The notes beneath the pieces are model-generated. The model saw only the letters and a list, made by a program, of their open reading frames with translations, was not told where the DNA came from and did no database searches. A DNA stretch of 64,000 nucleotides, from the NCBI RefSeq assembly GCF_009755225.1, contig NZ_WQKZ01000001.1:744001-808000 (forward strand). Direction: 5' to 3'. Positions within the stretch are counted from its first letter, which is position 1. Each line of letters begins with the position of its first letter. A program made the position numbers and the translations under genes. This DNA is from Hymenobacter ginkgonis. Lineage in GTDB: Bacteria; Bacteroidota; Bacteroidia; Cytophagales; Hymenobacteraceae. Of the stretch, positions 17,762 through 25,764 are shown in pieces.

Positions 17762-20700
17762 TTAAAGGCTCAGGTTTAGACCAATCGTGTACGTGCGCGG
17801 ACGGGGGTACACGTTGTTGTCGATACCATTCGGGATTTCTGGGTCGAGGCCCGTGTATTTGGTGATAACAAACACGTTTTGAACAGCTGCAGTAACACGA
17901 AGATTCCCCTTGGCGTTGAAGACTTTACCCACATTGTATCCAATAGTGGCGTTATCCATACGCAGGAAGGAGGCATTCTGGATGTAGTAGTCCGAAGCGT
18001 ATTTATTCTGGCTGTTCAGCAAGAAGCCAGTGTTGCGCGCATCCTGAGCTACGTTGCTCAAGAAATTGGTCGAGCCATTGATACCATTATAGGTGCCAAG
18101 GTTTGAGTTGATGTTGTTATACACGTAGTTACCGAGGTTGCTACGCAGTGCAAACGACGCGAATACGTGCTTGTAGTTCAGGTTTGAGCTGAAGCCCAAG
18201 AGCACGGGCGGTGCGGCCTGCTTGTAGAGGTAGCGGTCGTTGTCATCGATTTTGCCGTCGCCGTTGCGGTCAACATACACATCGTTGAGGGGCTTGCCGT
18301 CGGTGCCATACACTTGCTGGAACACATAGTAAGCCGTTGAAGGCGAACCAACTTGGTAGTTAAACAGCTGCGTGCCCGTGCCGCCCGATACCGTACCACC
18401 GTTGTTGTTGCGGATACCGGTGAAATCGGCCGTTTGTGGCCCCAGCGACGTGATTTTGTTCACGTTGTAGGTGGCGTTGGCATTAATCGTCCAGTCCAGA
18501 CCTTCGGTCTTAACCAACACGGCATTCATGTTGAGTTCGATACCACGGTTTTCGAGCGAACCTACGTTCGACACCAATTGGTTGGTGAAGTTGATGAGGC
18601 CAGCAACTGGAATAACAGCCAACAGGTCTTTGGTTTTGCGGTAGTACACATCAACCGAGGCATTGAGGCGGCCATCGAGGAAGCCAAAATCCAAGCCAGC
18701 ATTGTAGGTAGAGGTTTGCTCCCACTTCAGGTTGCTGTTGAAGCCCAGCGGTGAGTAGGGCTGAATTGGAACACCACCAAACAGGTACTGCGAAGTCAAT
18801 ACGTTCAAGCTATAACGCTGAATGTAAGGGTAGTCGCCGGCTGCACCAGCCACGTCCTGCTGACCCGTGATACCAAAGCCCAAACGCAATTTCAATTCCG
18901 AGAAAGCCTTGCTGTTTTTCAGGAAGCTCTCATCCTTGAGGCGCCAAGCGAACGAGCCGGCCGGGAATAAGGCGTTGCGGTTGTTGGGGTTGAAGCGTGA
19001 CGAAGCATCGTTACGTAGCGTACCCGTGAACACGTAGCGGTTGTTGAGGGTCAGGTTAGCCCGGCCGTAGTACGACAGAATAGTGTATTGCGTGCGGAAT
19101 GGGTTAATGTTGGCCCGGCGGAAAGTAACGGTGTCGGGCGAACCACCCAGGTAGGTAGCGTAAGAAGGCTCTACCCGAATGAAATCCTGGTAAGAGTAAC
19201 CAGCCAGCAATTCCAGGCGGCTAGTTTCGCTTAGGTTTTTCGAGTAGTTGAGGTAGAATTCGAGCAGTTTGTTGTCGCGCTGCTGCGAGTAGCGGGTAGA
19301 AGAGCCACCCTGCGTGCCAACTGTAGCCGAATTGATGAATAGCGGCGTGTTGAAGTACGTGCCGGCCGAGGATACATCGTTGAACGTAGTACCGTTGCCA
19401 CGCGTCACGTCGTAGCCCAGGTTCAGGTTGGCGTGCAAGTCAGGTAGGAAGTGCAGCTTGTAATCGAGCTGAATGTTGCCAATACTACGCTTCACCGTGC
19501 TGCGGTCGCGGCGCAGGTTGAGGGTAGCAAGCGGGTTGCGGGGCACGTTTTGCTGAGGCGTACCATTGCCTTGCAGGTACTCGAAGTAGCCGCCGTAGTT
19601 ATTGTTGCCGCTTACGGTGGGCTGGGTAGGGTCGAAGGCAGCGGCGGCGCCGATAGCGCCGTTATCAGCGAAGTTGTTGTCAATCCAAGTACCCTTCACG
19701 TTCATATTCACGCGTAGGTGGTTGTCAAACAGCACTGGCGTCAGGCTGATAGAACCCGTATTACGGATAAGGCGGTTGGTAATCAGGATGCCTTGTTGGT
19801 CAAGGTTGCCGATAGATGCCCGGAAAGGGAGCTTGCCTACTGCACCTGCCACGCTCACGTTGTTGTCGTACGTCATGGCATTGCGGAAAATCTCGTTCTG
19901 CCAGTTCGTATTAGCCGTGCCCAGTAGCCGAGCTTGGTTTGGGGCTACTGCTTGCACGGTAGCGCGGAATTCGTCGGCCGACAGCACTGGCACCGCATTG
20001 TAGCGGCGTGACAGCGAGGTATTCGAAATTACGTTCACCGTCAGCGCCTCGCCAATCAAGCCTTTTTTGGTGGTAATAAGGATAACGCCGTTCGAAGCGC
20101 GCGAGCCGTAAATGGCCGTAGCCGAAGCGTCCTTCAGTACCGTAAAAGTCTCAATATCATTGGGGTTGATAAGGCTTAGCGGGTTTGATACGCCGCTAGG
20201 GTTAGAGTTATCTACCGGCACACCGTCAATAACGATGAGCGGGTCGTTGCTGGCGTTGAGCGACGAGCCACCGCGAATACGGATGGTTGTAGCTGAACCA
20301 GGAGCACCGCCACCAGTCGAAATCTGCACACCGGCTACCTTACCCTGTACAAGTTGCTCAGGGTTAGTAATTTGGCCCTGCACAAATTCTTTGGCCGACA
20401 CCGTAGTCAGGGCGCCAGTTACGTCTTGGCGGCGCTGGGTGCCATAGCCAACTACTACCGCTTCGCTCAGAGCAGTAGCGTTTTCGGCTAATGCTTGCGC
20501 TGGAATAGCAGTATTACGGCCTGCAACTACTGTAACGGGCTGGCGAACGGTAGTATAGCCAACAAAGGAAATAACTACCGTATGTGGCCCGGCTGGTACA
20601 CCACTAATGTTGTAAGTACCATCCACGTTGGTCGAGCTGCCTAGCGTGCTGCCTTCAATCAGCACCGTAACGCCAGGAATACCCTCATTTTTGTTGTCAG

Positions 20701-20818
20701 TCACGCGGCCGCTGACTGTACCAGTACTGGATTGTGCCCAAGCCGCTCCTAGCGAGCAGGTTAGACCAAGTAATATAAGTAGGAGAAACCGGAGCTTCGC
20801 CAAGTAGGGGTGTTTCAT
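17762..20818 (-). CDS. SusC/RagA family TonB-linked outer-membrane transporter
   Basis: A 1,018-residue TonB-dependent receptor of the SusC type. A signal peptide (about residues 1-28) is followed by a carboxypeptidase-like domain (VSGRVTDNKNEGIPGVTVLIEGS, about 33-115). Next comes the plug with the signatures VVVGYGTQRRQDVTGAL and ATAIYGSRASNGVILITTKKG, and then a 22-strand barrel ending in an aromatic strand (YTIGLNLSL). It imports glycans across the outer membrane with SusD. It heads the susC-susD-susE operon. An 18-bp palindrome 150 bases upstream is a candidate operator. Confidence 0.97.
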   Translation of the reverse strand: MKHPYLAKLRFLLLILLGLTCSLGAAWAQSSTGTVSGRVTDNKNEGIPGVTVLIEGSTLGSSTNVDGTYNISGVPAGPHTVVISFVGYTTVRQPVTVVAGRNTAIPAQALAENATALSEAVVVGYGTQRRQDVTGALTTVSAKEFVQGQITNPEQLVQGKVAGVQISTGGGAPGSATTIRIRGGSSLNASNDPLIVIDGVPVDNSNPSGVSNPLSLINPNDIETFTVLKDASATAIYGSRASNGVILITTKKGLIGEALTVNVISNTSLSRRYNAVPVLSADEFRATVQAVAPNQARLLGTANTNWQNEIFRNAMTYDNNVSVAGAVGKLPFRASIGNLDQQGILITNRLIRNTGSISLTPVLFDNHLRVNMNVKGTWIDNNFADNGAIGAAAAFDPTQPTVSGNNNYGGYFEYLQGNGTPQQNVPRNPLATLNLRRDRSTVKRSIGNIQLDYKLHFLPDLHANLNLGYDVTRGNGTTFNDVSSAGTYFNTPLFINSATVGTQGGSSTRYSQQRDNKLLEFYLNYSKNLSETSRLELLAGYSYQDFIRVEPSYATYLGGSPDTVTFRRANINPFRTQYTILSYYGRANLTLNNRYVFTGTLRNDASSRFNPNNRNALFPAGSFAWRLKDESFLKNSKAFSELKLRLGFGITGQQDVAGAAGDYPYIQRYSLNVLTSQYLFGGVPIQPYSPLGFNSNLKWEQTSTYNAGLDFGFLDGRLNASVDVYYRKTKDLLAVIPVAGLINFTNQLVSNVGSLENRGIELNMNAVLVKTEGLDWTINANATYNVNKITSLGPQTADFTGIRNNNGGTVSGGTGTQLFNYQVGSPSTAYYVFQQVYGTDGKPLNDVYVDRNGDGKIDDNDRYLYKQAAPPVLLGFSSNLNYKHVFASFALRSNLGNYVYNNINSNLGTYNGINGSTNFLSNVAQDARNTGFLLNSQNKYASDYYIQNASFLRMDNATIGYNVGKVFNAKGNLRVTAAVQNVFVITKYTGLDPEIPNGIDNNVYPRPRTYTIGLNLSL

Positions 20819-20967
20819 ATACTGTGAAACGGGGTGGGGAAAAGTGAAAAAAACAGAAGCTAGAGAGAAAGTCTGTTACCCAAAAGCAGGGGCAACAAAC
20901 AGGACAAAACTTATATTGATGCTACCTTTATTAAGATAATAAAAGGCTTAATTTTCCTGCAATCCAA

Positions 20968-20985
20968 TCCGCAATCGATTGCGGA
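20968..20985. promoter_or_regulatory. 18-bp palindrome, candidate LacI-type operator of the Sus operon
   Basis: TCCGCAATCGATTGCGGA is a perfect palindrome with a central CG, the layout of LacI/GalR-family operators. It lies about 150 bases before the susC start codon in an AT-rich promoter region. LacI-type control of susCD-like operons is known in several Bacteroidota. No regulator gene is nearby, so the assignment is inferred. Confidence 0.5.
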
Positions 20986-21575
20986 AAAGCAGCTAGCAGC
21001 ATGTTCAAAAATTGTTAATATTTCATGCAAGATAACCCTGAGGGGTACAACCAAACAACTGTTAGTAAGACGAGAGCAGTATTTCGTGCGGGCTTGTCGG
21101 GCTTGGTAGGCAAGCAGCTTATATTACCTTTCACAAGGAGTGATTCTTATTACCCAGTGGGTGCTAGATTAGGTAAAATATAAATAATTAACGTGTACTA
21201 TTTAATTTATTATCAAGAGACTTATTAGACAGGCGACTAGGTAGGAAAAATAGCAATAATGCTCAAGGATATTTGCTCTGAGGCAGCCTTTCTAAAAAAT
21301 AGGGAATAAGCGTCTCTAATGGTTGTGATACCGCTCAGGCAGGCTGAAATAATTTCGCTTTTTTTGTACGAAGCGCATAAAAAATAGTGTGAATAGCAAC
21401 AAGCACTTGGAGATTTCACCTGAAATCTCCAAGGACTCATTCATAAAGCAATGAGGTTTTAGGTTTGCTTATTTAATGCCATTATTTTGGTGCCTATTTC
21501 GAGGAGCGCTGATACTTACAGTTGCTTAGATTGCTTGCGTAAAGGGCTGACTTGCCCACTCAAGGCCCAGCATCG
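20986..21575. other. Long AT-rich intergenic region between divergent genes
   Basis: About 590 bases between the Sus operon and the secreted-protein gene at 21601. No frame looks coding. It contains a 28-base palindrome at 21406-21433 (13-bp arms reading CTTGGAGATTTCA), which may be an operator or the end of a small transcript. AT content is clearly higher than in the surrounding genes. No insertion-sequence remains were recognised. Confidence 0.4.
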
Positions 21576-21583
21576 TACTTTTG
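21576..21583 (+). promoter_or_regulatory. -7 promoter element (TACTTTTG)
   Basis: An exact TAnnTTTG match 17 bases before the ATG at 21601, with a TTG 21 bases further upstream at a plausible -33 position. The leader would be only about 10 bases long. Confidence 0.6.
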
Positions 21584-21600
21584 GCTGACCTCGATTCTTT

Positions 21601-22281
21601 ATGAAACTATTTATCTACCCCTTAGTACTCGGCTTACTGCTCGGAGTAGCTGCCACGGCCACGGCCCAAACGCGTCGGCCAGTGCCGAGCAAAGGCAAGC
21701 CGCGGCCTGGTACGAAGGCTGGGCCAATGTTTGCGGCGCCGGTTGAGTCGGCGAAGCGCGTAGAGACCTCTGCCGATGACAAGCCGCCGCTCATCATCAA
21801 TAAGATAAAGCTTAAAGACCCGGTGCTGGTATACTACCAGCAAGCAGCACCTAACAATGCAGTACAACAGCTTTTGATGGACGAGAAAAGCCTGGTGCTG
21901 CTTAAAACTATGCCGCTCGAAGACCTAGTGGCTCGGCGTGAAGTCTTTATTGACGGGCTCAGCAACTACGACCCACCTAAGACTACGGTCGATGCTGATA
22001 AATACCGCTTAACCGGCGTAAGTATGCTGGCTAGCAGTGAGAAACGACATGCCGCGCCCGATGGCCGCAGCACCTACGCTCGCCTGAAAGTGCCTAGCCC
22101 TGGTGACCTGTATGTGGTGCGCGAATCGGCTGAAGAATACCGCCATTTCGTGAGTGGGCCGCAGAAAAAAGGCTCGCGTATCGATTTCGCTGTCAATGTA
22201 TTGCCTGGCGTAGATTCGGTGCGGGCAGTATATACGCTGCGCAAAATGGATGCTTCAGAACACGGTGATATTATTCGCTAA
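21601..22281 (+). CDS. Secreted protein of unknown function
   Basis: A 226-residue protein with a signal peptide (about residues 1-22, cut after ATA). A basic Pro-rich linker follows and then a mixed alpha/beta body with LVLLKTMPLEDLVARREVFIDGLSNYD. I do not recognise the family. It has its own promoter and is followed after 12 bases by a DinB-family gene and then by an overlapping esterase gene, so the three may form one transcript. No catalytic or binding motif is visible. Confidence 0.7.
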   Translation: MKLFIYPLVLGLLLGVAATATAQTRRPVPSKGKPRPGTKAGPMFAAPVESAKRVETSADDKPPLIINKIKLKDPVLVYYQQAAPNNAVQQLLMDEKSLVLLKTMPLEDLVARREVFIDGLSNYDPPKTTVDADKYRLTGVSMLASSEKRHAAPDGRSTYARLKVPSPGDLYVVRESAEEYRHFVSGPQKKGSRIDFAVNVLPGVDSVRAVYTLRKMDASEHGDIIR

Positions 22282-22293
22282 ACGGGGGGTAGG

Positions 22294-22770
22294 ATGATTG
22301 TAGCCGACTTAATTGCCCAGCACGTCATCGAGGTGCACGAAGGAAATAATTGGACGGAGGTAAGTCTGGCCGCTACGCTGCACGACGTGACGCTAGCCGA
22401 GGCTACCACGCACACGGCCGCTTCGCCCAACACCATCGCGGCAATCCTGCACCACCTCACGTTTTGGAACCGGGTGATGGTGCGGCGCTCGCAAGGAATT
22501 GCGACAGATGTAGGGGAGGCTAATGGGTTCGATGTGCCTACCATACACACGGAAGCTGACTGGCATGCCCTGCAAGCCGACAACCGCGCGTCAGCCTACG
22601 AACTGGCAGCGGCCATCCGAGCTGTGCGCGAAGACCACTTGTCCGAACCTATCATGCCTGGCTATTCTTCCGCCTATAAAAACCTGCAAGGCAGCGTCGA
22701 GCATATTCATTATCACTTGGGCCAGGTGGTGATTTTGAAAAACCTAGTGCGGCACAGCCCCACGCTATGA
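22294..22770 (+). CDS. DinB family protein
   Basis: A 158-residue four-helix DinB-superfamily protein. The expected metal-binding histidines appear in TIAAILHHLTFWN (about residues 48-60) and in SVEHIHYHLGQVVILKNLV (about 134-152), the typical closing helix. Members act as nucleophile-dependent thiol transferases or metal-dependent hydrolases; the substrate is unknown. Its stop codon overlaps the next start (ATGA), which points to translational coupling with the secreted esterase. Confidence 0.85.
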   Translation: MIVADLIAQHVIEVHEGNNWTEVSLAATLHDVTLAEATTHTAASPNTIAAILHHLTFWNRVMVRRSQGIATDVGEANGFDVPTIHTEADWHALQADNRASAYELAAAIRAVREDHLSEPIMPGYSSAYKNLQGSVEHIHYHLGQVVILKNLVRHSPTL

Positions 22771-23951
22771 AGCGTTACTCCCTACTGCTGAGCCTACTCT
22801 CAATGCTGGCATCAGTGGCCGCAGCCCAAACTACGCTGCGTGTGCAGCCAGTACCTGCTACTACGCCCACCGACCAGCTTATCTACCTAGCCGGCTCCTT
22901 CAACGCGTGGCAGCCAGCTGCCCCTGGCTATGCCTTCAGTCGGCAGGCCGATGGGAGCTACCAACTTGTATTGCCCGCCACAGTGCGCGGCCCACAAGAG
23001 TTTAAGCTGACGCGGGGTTCCTGGGCTACTGCCGAGGCCGATGCGCACTTCGCAGCCATTGCTAACCGCTATGCCGACTTTGGCGCGGGCCCGGCCACGC
23101 TTACGCTACGTGTAGCGAACTGGCAAGACCAGCGCCCGGGTGGCAGCCTGCCTACCCCCCCTGCTAAGGCGCACACCTATGCGGCCAACGTGCAAATTCT
23201 TGCCGATTCATTTCGATTACCGCAACTGGCGGGCCGCGCTCGCCGCGTGTGGCTCTACTTGCCGCCCGGCTACGCTAGCCAGCACCAGCGCCGCTACCCG
23301 GTGCTATACCTGCAAGATGGCCAAAATGTGTTTGATAATGCCACGGCCTACTCGGGTGAGTGGGGCGTCGATGAGACGCTTAACCAGCTGAATGCAACTG
23401 GCCAGCAAGGCGCAGCCTGCATTGTAGTGGCCGTTGACAACGGAGGCGAGCGCCGCCTGGATGAATACTCTCCCTGGCAAAATGCCGAGTTGAAAAAGGG
23501 GGGCGAAGGCGACCGCTATACCGACTTTTTGGCCCGCACGCTCAAGCCTTACATTGATGCCCACTACCGCACTCGCCCCGATGCGGCGCATACAGCCATT
23601 GCGGGCTCTAGCATGGGAGGGCTGATTGCGCTGTACGCCGGCCTGAAGTATCCGCTAGTTTTTGGGCGGGTAGGGGTGTTTTCGCCAGCCGTCTGGTTTG
23701 CCAAAGATTCGCTGCTCCGCTACGAGCGCCGCCACCAGCCCGCACTTATTAGCAGTCGCTTCTATTTTGTGGCCGGCCCCAAGGAAAGCGAAACCATGGT
23801 GCCTTTGATGAATGAGGCGCGCAACGCATTGCTAACTAGCGGCGTGGCTCCTGCGCATATTGCGTTTAAAACGCCGGCCGATGGCCAGCACGCCGAATGG
23901 TTTTGGCGGCGCGAGTTTGGGCCGGCCTACCGCTGGCTACTGGCCGAGTGA
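22767..23951 (+). CDS. Secreted esterase with N-terminal E-set domain
   Basis: A 394-residue protein with a signal peptide (about residues 1-20), a glycogen-binding-like E-set domain (LIYLAGSFNAWQPAAPGYAF, about 35-115) and an alpha/beta-hydrolase domain of the putative-esterase (EstD/Fes) family. The catalytic serine lies in AGSSMGGLIALY (GxSxG, about 275), preceded by YLQDGQNVFD. A late histidine, as in DGQHAEWFW, probably completes the triad. It probably cleaves an acyl or feruloyl-type ester on a glycan or siderophore outside the cytoplasm. It overlaps the DinB gene by 4 bases. Confidence 0.9.
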   Translation: MKRYSLLLSLLSMLASVAAAQTTLRVQPVPATTPTDQLIYLAGSFNAWQPAAPGYAFSRQADGSYQLVLPATVRGPQEFKLTRGSWATAEADAHFAAIANRYADFGAGPATLTLRVANWQDQRPGGSLPTPPAKAHTYAANVQILADSFRLPQLAGRARRVWLYLPPGYASQHQRRYPVLYLQDGQNVFDNATAYSGEWGVDETLNQLNATGQQGAACIVVAVDNGGERRLDEYSPWQNAELKKGGEGDRYTDFLARTLKPYIDAHYRTRPDAAHTAIAGSSMGGLIALYAGLKYPLVFGRVGVFSPAVWFAKDSLLRYERRHQPALISSRFYFVAGPKESETMVPLMNEARNALLTSGVAPAHIAFKTPADGQHAEWFWRREFGPAYRWLLAE

Positions 23952-24006
23952 GTTGAGTAGGGCAGCGGCTACCAAATTATTTTTTTGCGGCACGTCAAGT
24001 TTTTTC

Positions 24007-24036
24007 TTGCGAATATGAACAGCGCCTGTATATTTG
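24007..24036 (+). promoter_or_regulatory. Complete Bacteroidota promoter upstream of a leader RNA
   Basis: TTG at 24007-24009, 19 bases of spacer, and TATATTTG at 24029-24036 make an exact -33/-7 pair. Transcription should begin near 24043, right at the ATG of the 33-codon mini-ORF. The element does not serve a long gene directly. Confidence 0.7.
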
Positions 24037-24043
24037 CCACCGT

Positions 24044-24145
24044 ATGAACCGCCAGCTTCACGTCATTATGTGCCTGAATAACCGCCCCAAACAGGGAGTC
24101 GGAATCGGGCTCTATGGCCAGCTGCCACGGGTACTCAGCAACTAA
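24044..24145 (+). CDS. 33-codon leader mini-ORF
   Basis: A short frame, MNRQLHVIMCLNNRPK at its start and ending QLPRVLSN, opens at the predicted transcription start (leaderless) and closes 35 bases before a strong terminator. It has no run of a single amino acid that would name a stalling signal. Codons 20-23 overlap the segment that can pair with the 5' arm of the terminator, so translation could decide which hairpin forms. It may be a leader peptide for the gene at 24242, or the region may be a small RNA and the frame accidental. No similar peptide is known to me. Confidence 0.45.
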   Translation: MNRQLHVIMCLNNRPKQGVGIGLYGQLPRVLSN

Positions 24146-24219
24146 TAATGCTACCACCCCGCTCACTCAGCTAAGCTTTTAAGCCCGATTCCAGGTCAAC
24201 TGGAATCGGGCTTTTTTTT
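24099..24219 (+). promoter_or_regulatory. Attenuator-like leader with mutually exclusive hairpins
   Basis: The terminator's 5' arm (24181-24194) pairs with its 3' arm (24200-24213) over 14 bp, with loop GTCAA and a run of eight T (24212-24219). The 11 bases GGAATCGGGCT of the 3' arm also occur upstream at 24101-24111, where they can pair with the same 5' arm to form an antiterminator. This is the classic layout of transcription attenuation. The next gene begins 22 bases after the T-run. Confidence 0.6.
24181..24219 (+). terminator. Rho-independent terminator in the leader
   Basis: A 14-bp GC-rich stem with a 5-base loop followed by TTTTTTTT. It would release a transcript of about 175 bases started at 24043, leaving the downstream PAH-like gene dependent on read-through. 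Confidence 0.8.
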
Positions 24220-24241
24220 GATATTTTATCCTACCCCCGCC

Positions 24242-25087
24242 ATGACGCTTCACCTGCTCGCTCGCCCTCACCACCCTGCTGCGCCCGCCTCGGGTACCAT
24301 CTGGAAGATGCTGTTCGACCGCCAAGTGGCGCTATTGCACCGCTGGGCTCGCCCCGAGTTTGGGCGGGCGCTGGCCGACTTGGGTTTGCGCCGCGATACG
24401 TTGCCCAACCTGAGCGCCCTGAGCCAGCTCATCCGCCAGCGCACGGGCTGGACGCTGCTCGTGACGGGTGCGCCCGTGGCGGAGGCCGTGTACTACGCCG
24501 CCCTAGCCCGGCGCGAGCTGCCAGTAGTGTCGCGGCTGCGCACGTTCAGCGAATTTGACCAGCCGCCGGGTGGCCCCGACTTGTTTGCCGATGTATTTGG
24601 CCGGCTGCCGATGCTGCTCGAAGCTGGCTACGGCGATGCCTTGCAGGCGCTAGGCCAAGCTTGGGAACTGGCTACTACCCCCGCCGCTGCCACGCTGCTG
24701 CGCCGGTTTAGTCGTGCTACGTTCGAACTGGGTATGCTGGCGCCAGCCGGTGGCCGGCCCCAGTTCTACGGCGCAACGCTGCTCACCTCGCCCCGGTATT
24801 TGCATGCCGTGGCCGCGGCAGATGCTACGCAGTTTCAGCCCCTAGCGGGCGCCGCGCGGCAGCTGAGCTTGGCTACCTCGCCGGTTGCCAGTTTGGCTGC
24901 GGGCCCGCCGCCCTACCTAGTAGCCGCAAGTTGGACTGAACTGGCAGCCGAAATCCAGCTGCTCCGGGTAGAATTGGAAAAAGCTCAGCGGCCCGAAATT
25001 GGCAGCCGGCTAGTAGCGCCTGCCAGGGTTGATGGCCGGGCGCATGCGTTCGCGGCGCGCCTGTCGGGCCTGCGGCAAGTGGGGTAA
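24242..25087 (+). CDS. Aromatic amino acid hydroxylase homolog lacking both iron-ligand histidines
   Basis: A 281-residue protein that aligns along its length with bacterial phenylalanine 4-hydroxylase: IWKMLFDRQVALLHRWA, LPNLSALSQLIRQRTGW, PDLFADVFGRLPMLLEAGY, ATFELGML and YGATLLTSP. In active enzymes the central motif reads HDxxGH and its two histidines, with a later glutamate, hold the iron. Here they are Ala116 (GCC, 24587) and Arg121 (CGG, 24602), while Glu162 (24725) remains. It is therefore unlikely to bind iron in the normal way or hydroxylate phenylalanine. The frame is intact. I use the ATG at 24242; a TTG at 24218 lies in the terminator T-run. It could be a regulatory or substrate-binding pseudoenzyme. 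Confidence 0.85.
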   Translation: MTLHLLARPHHPAAPASGTIWKMLFDRQVALLHRWARPEFGRALADLGLRRDTLPNLSALSQLIRQRTGWTLLVTGAPVAEAVYYAALARRELPVVSRLRTFSEFDQPPGGPDLFADVFGRLPMLLEAGYGDALQALGQAWELATTPAAATLLRRFSRATFELGMLAPAGGRPQFYGATLLTSPRYLHAVAAADATQFQPLAGAARQLSLATSPVASLAAGPPPYLVAASWTELAAEIQLLRVELEKAQRPEIGSRLVAPARVDGRAHAFAARLSGLRQVG

Positions 25088-25135
25088 GCTATTGGGGGTA
25101 GGGTGGCTAGGCAGTGGCCCTACCCCCTATAGTTT

Positions 25136-25609
25136 CTAGTAGCTCCAACCCAGCCGGCGGTACACGAAGTGCAACAGCCAGAGTGGCCCGACTAACAAGA
25201 ATTGCAGGTCTTTCAGGAAGCTGGGTTTTTTGCCCTCCACCTTATGGCCCCAAAACTGGCCCACCCAAGCTAGCGCGAAAATGAGCAGGCACACGCCCCA
25301 AAGCGGCAAGCCAGCCAAGCCATCGACTAGGCGCAGGCCTACGGCCAGCACCAACCACACCAACACCATGCCCAAGGCCAGCCGCCCGCTCAACCGTACG
25401 TAGTAGAGCAGCGCGGCTGCCATTACCAAGGTTGCCCAGTTGAGCCAGGGGCCAGCTAGTGCCGCCACAGTCGCCGGTACTGGAATACTCCACAGCAGCC
25501 CCAGGAGCGAAAACATAATGAGCGGTACGCACACCCAATGCACCAATTTATTGGTAGGATTCTGGTGGCTTTCGCCGTACTCAGCTAGTAGGAGGGGTAG
25601 GGCAGTCAT
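25136..25609 (-). CDS. Mpo1-like (DUF962) membrane protein
   Basis: A 157-residue integral membrane protein with about four hydrophobic segments. It opens with LLAEYGESHQNPTNKLVHWVCVPLI, whose two histidines (in ESHQNP and VHW) fit the Mpo1/DUF962 family. Yeast Mpo1 is an iron-dependent dioxygenase that alpha-oxidises 2-hydroxy fatty acids from sphingolipid breakdown. A role in fatty acid or sphingolipid turnover would suit an organism with a ceramide-lipid operon, but that link is inferred. It is convergent with the hydroxylase homolog. Confidence 0.88.
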   Translation of the reverse strand: MTALPLLLAEYGESHQNPTNKLVHWVCVPLIMFSLLGLLWSIPVPATVAALAGPWLNWATLVMAAALLYYVRLSGRLALGMVLVWLVLAVGLRLVDGLAGLPLWGVCLLIFALAWVGQFWGHKVEGKKPSFLKDLQFLLVGPLWLLHFVYRRLGWSY

Positions 25610-25647
25610 GGGTGGGAAAGGAAAAGATTGGGTCTTAAAACTACGTA

Positions 25648-25679
25648 AAAAAGCCCGCTTCCTACGAAGCGGGCTTTTT
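25648..25679. terminator. Hairpin terminator after the dienelactone hydrolase gene
   Basis: A perfect 14-bp stem (AAAAAGCCCGCTTC and its complement) with a 4-base loop and A/T runs on both sides. It follows the dienelactone hydrolase stop by about 85 bases on the minus strand and precedes the Mpo1-like gene. Confidence 0.75.
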
Positions 25680-25764
25680 GTTATGGGTTAGTAGTCAGTG
25701 CCTAGTGTCGCTCAAGATACTAAGCCAGATTACTAAGTTATTCTGCCCATTAAGCGCTGACCAA

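Noticed and set aside
16118..20818. Assigning the Sus operon to starch
   Set aside because: There is no amylase or other hydrolase nearby and SusD-like proteins bind many glycans.
21237..21440. 67-codon minus-strand frame in the gap before 21601
   Set aside because: It crosses a 28-base palindrome, has no promoter or domain, and no protein-like composition.
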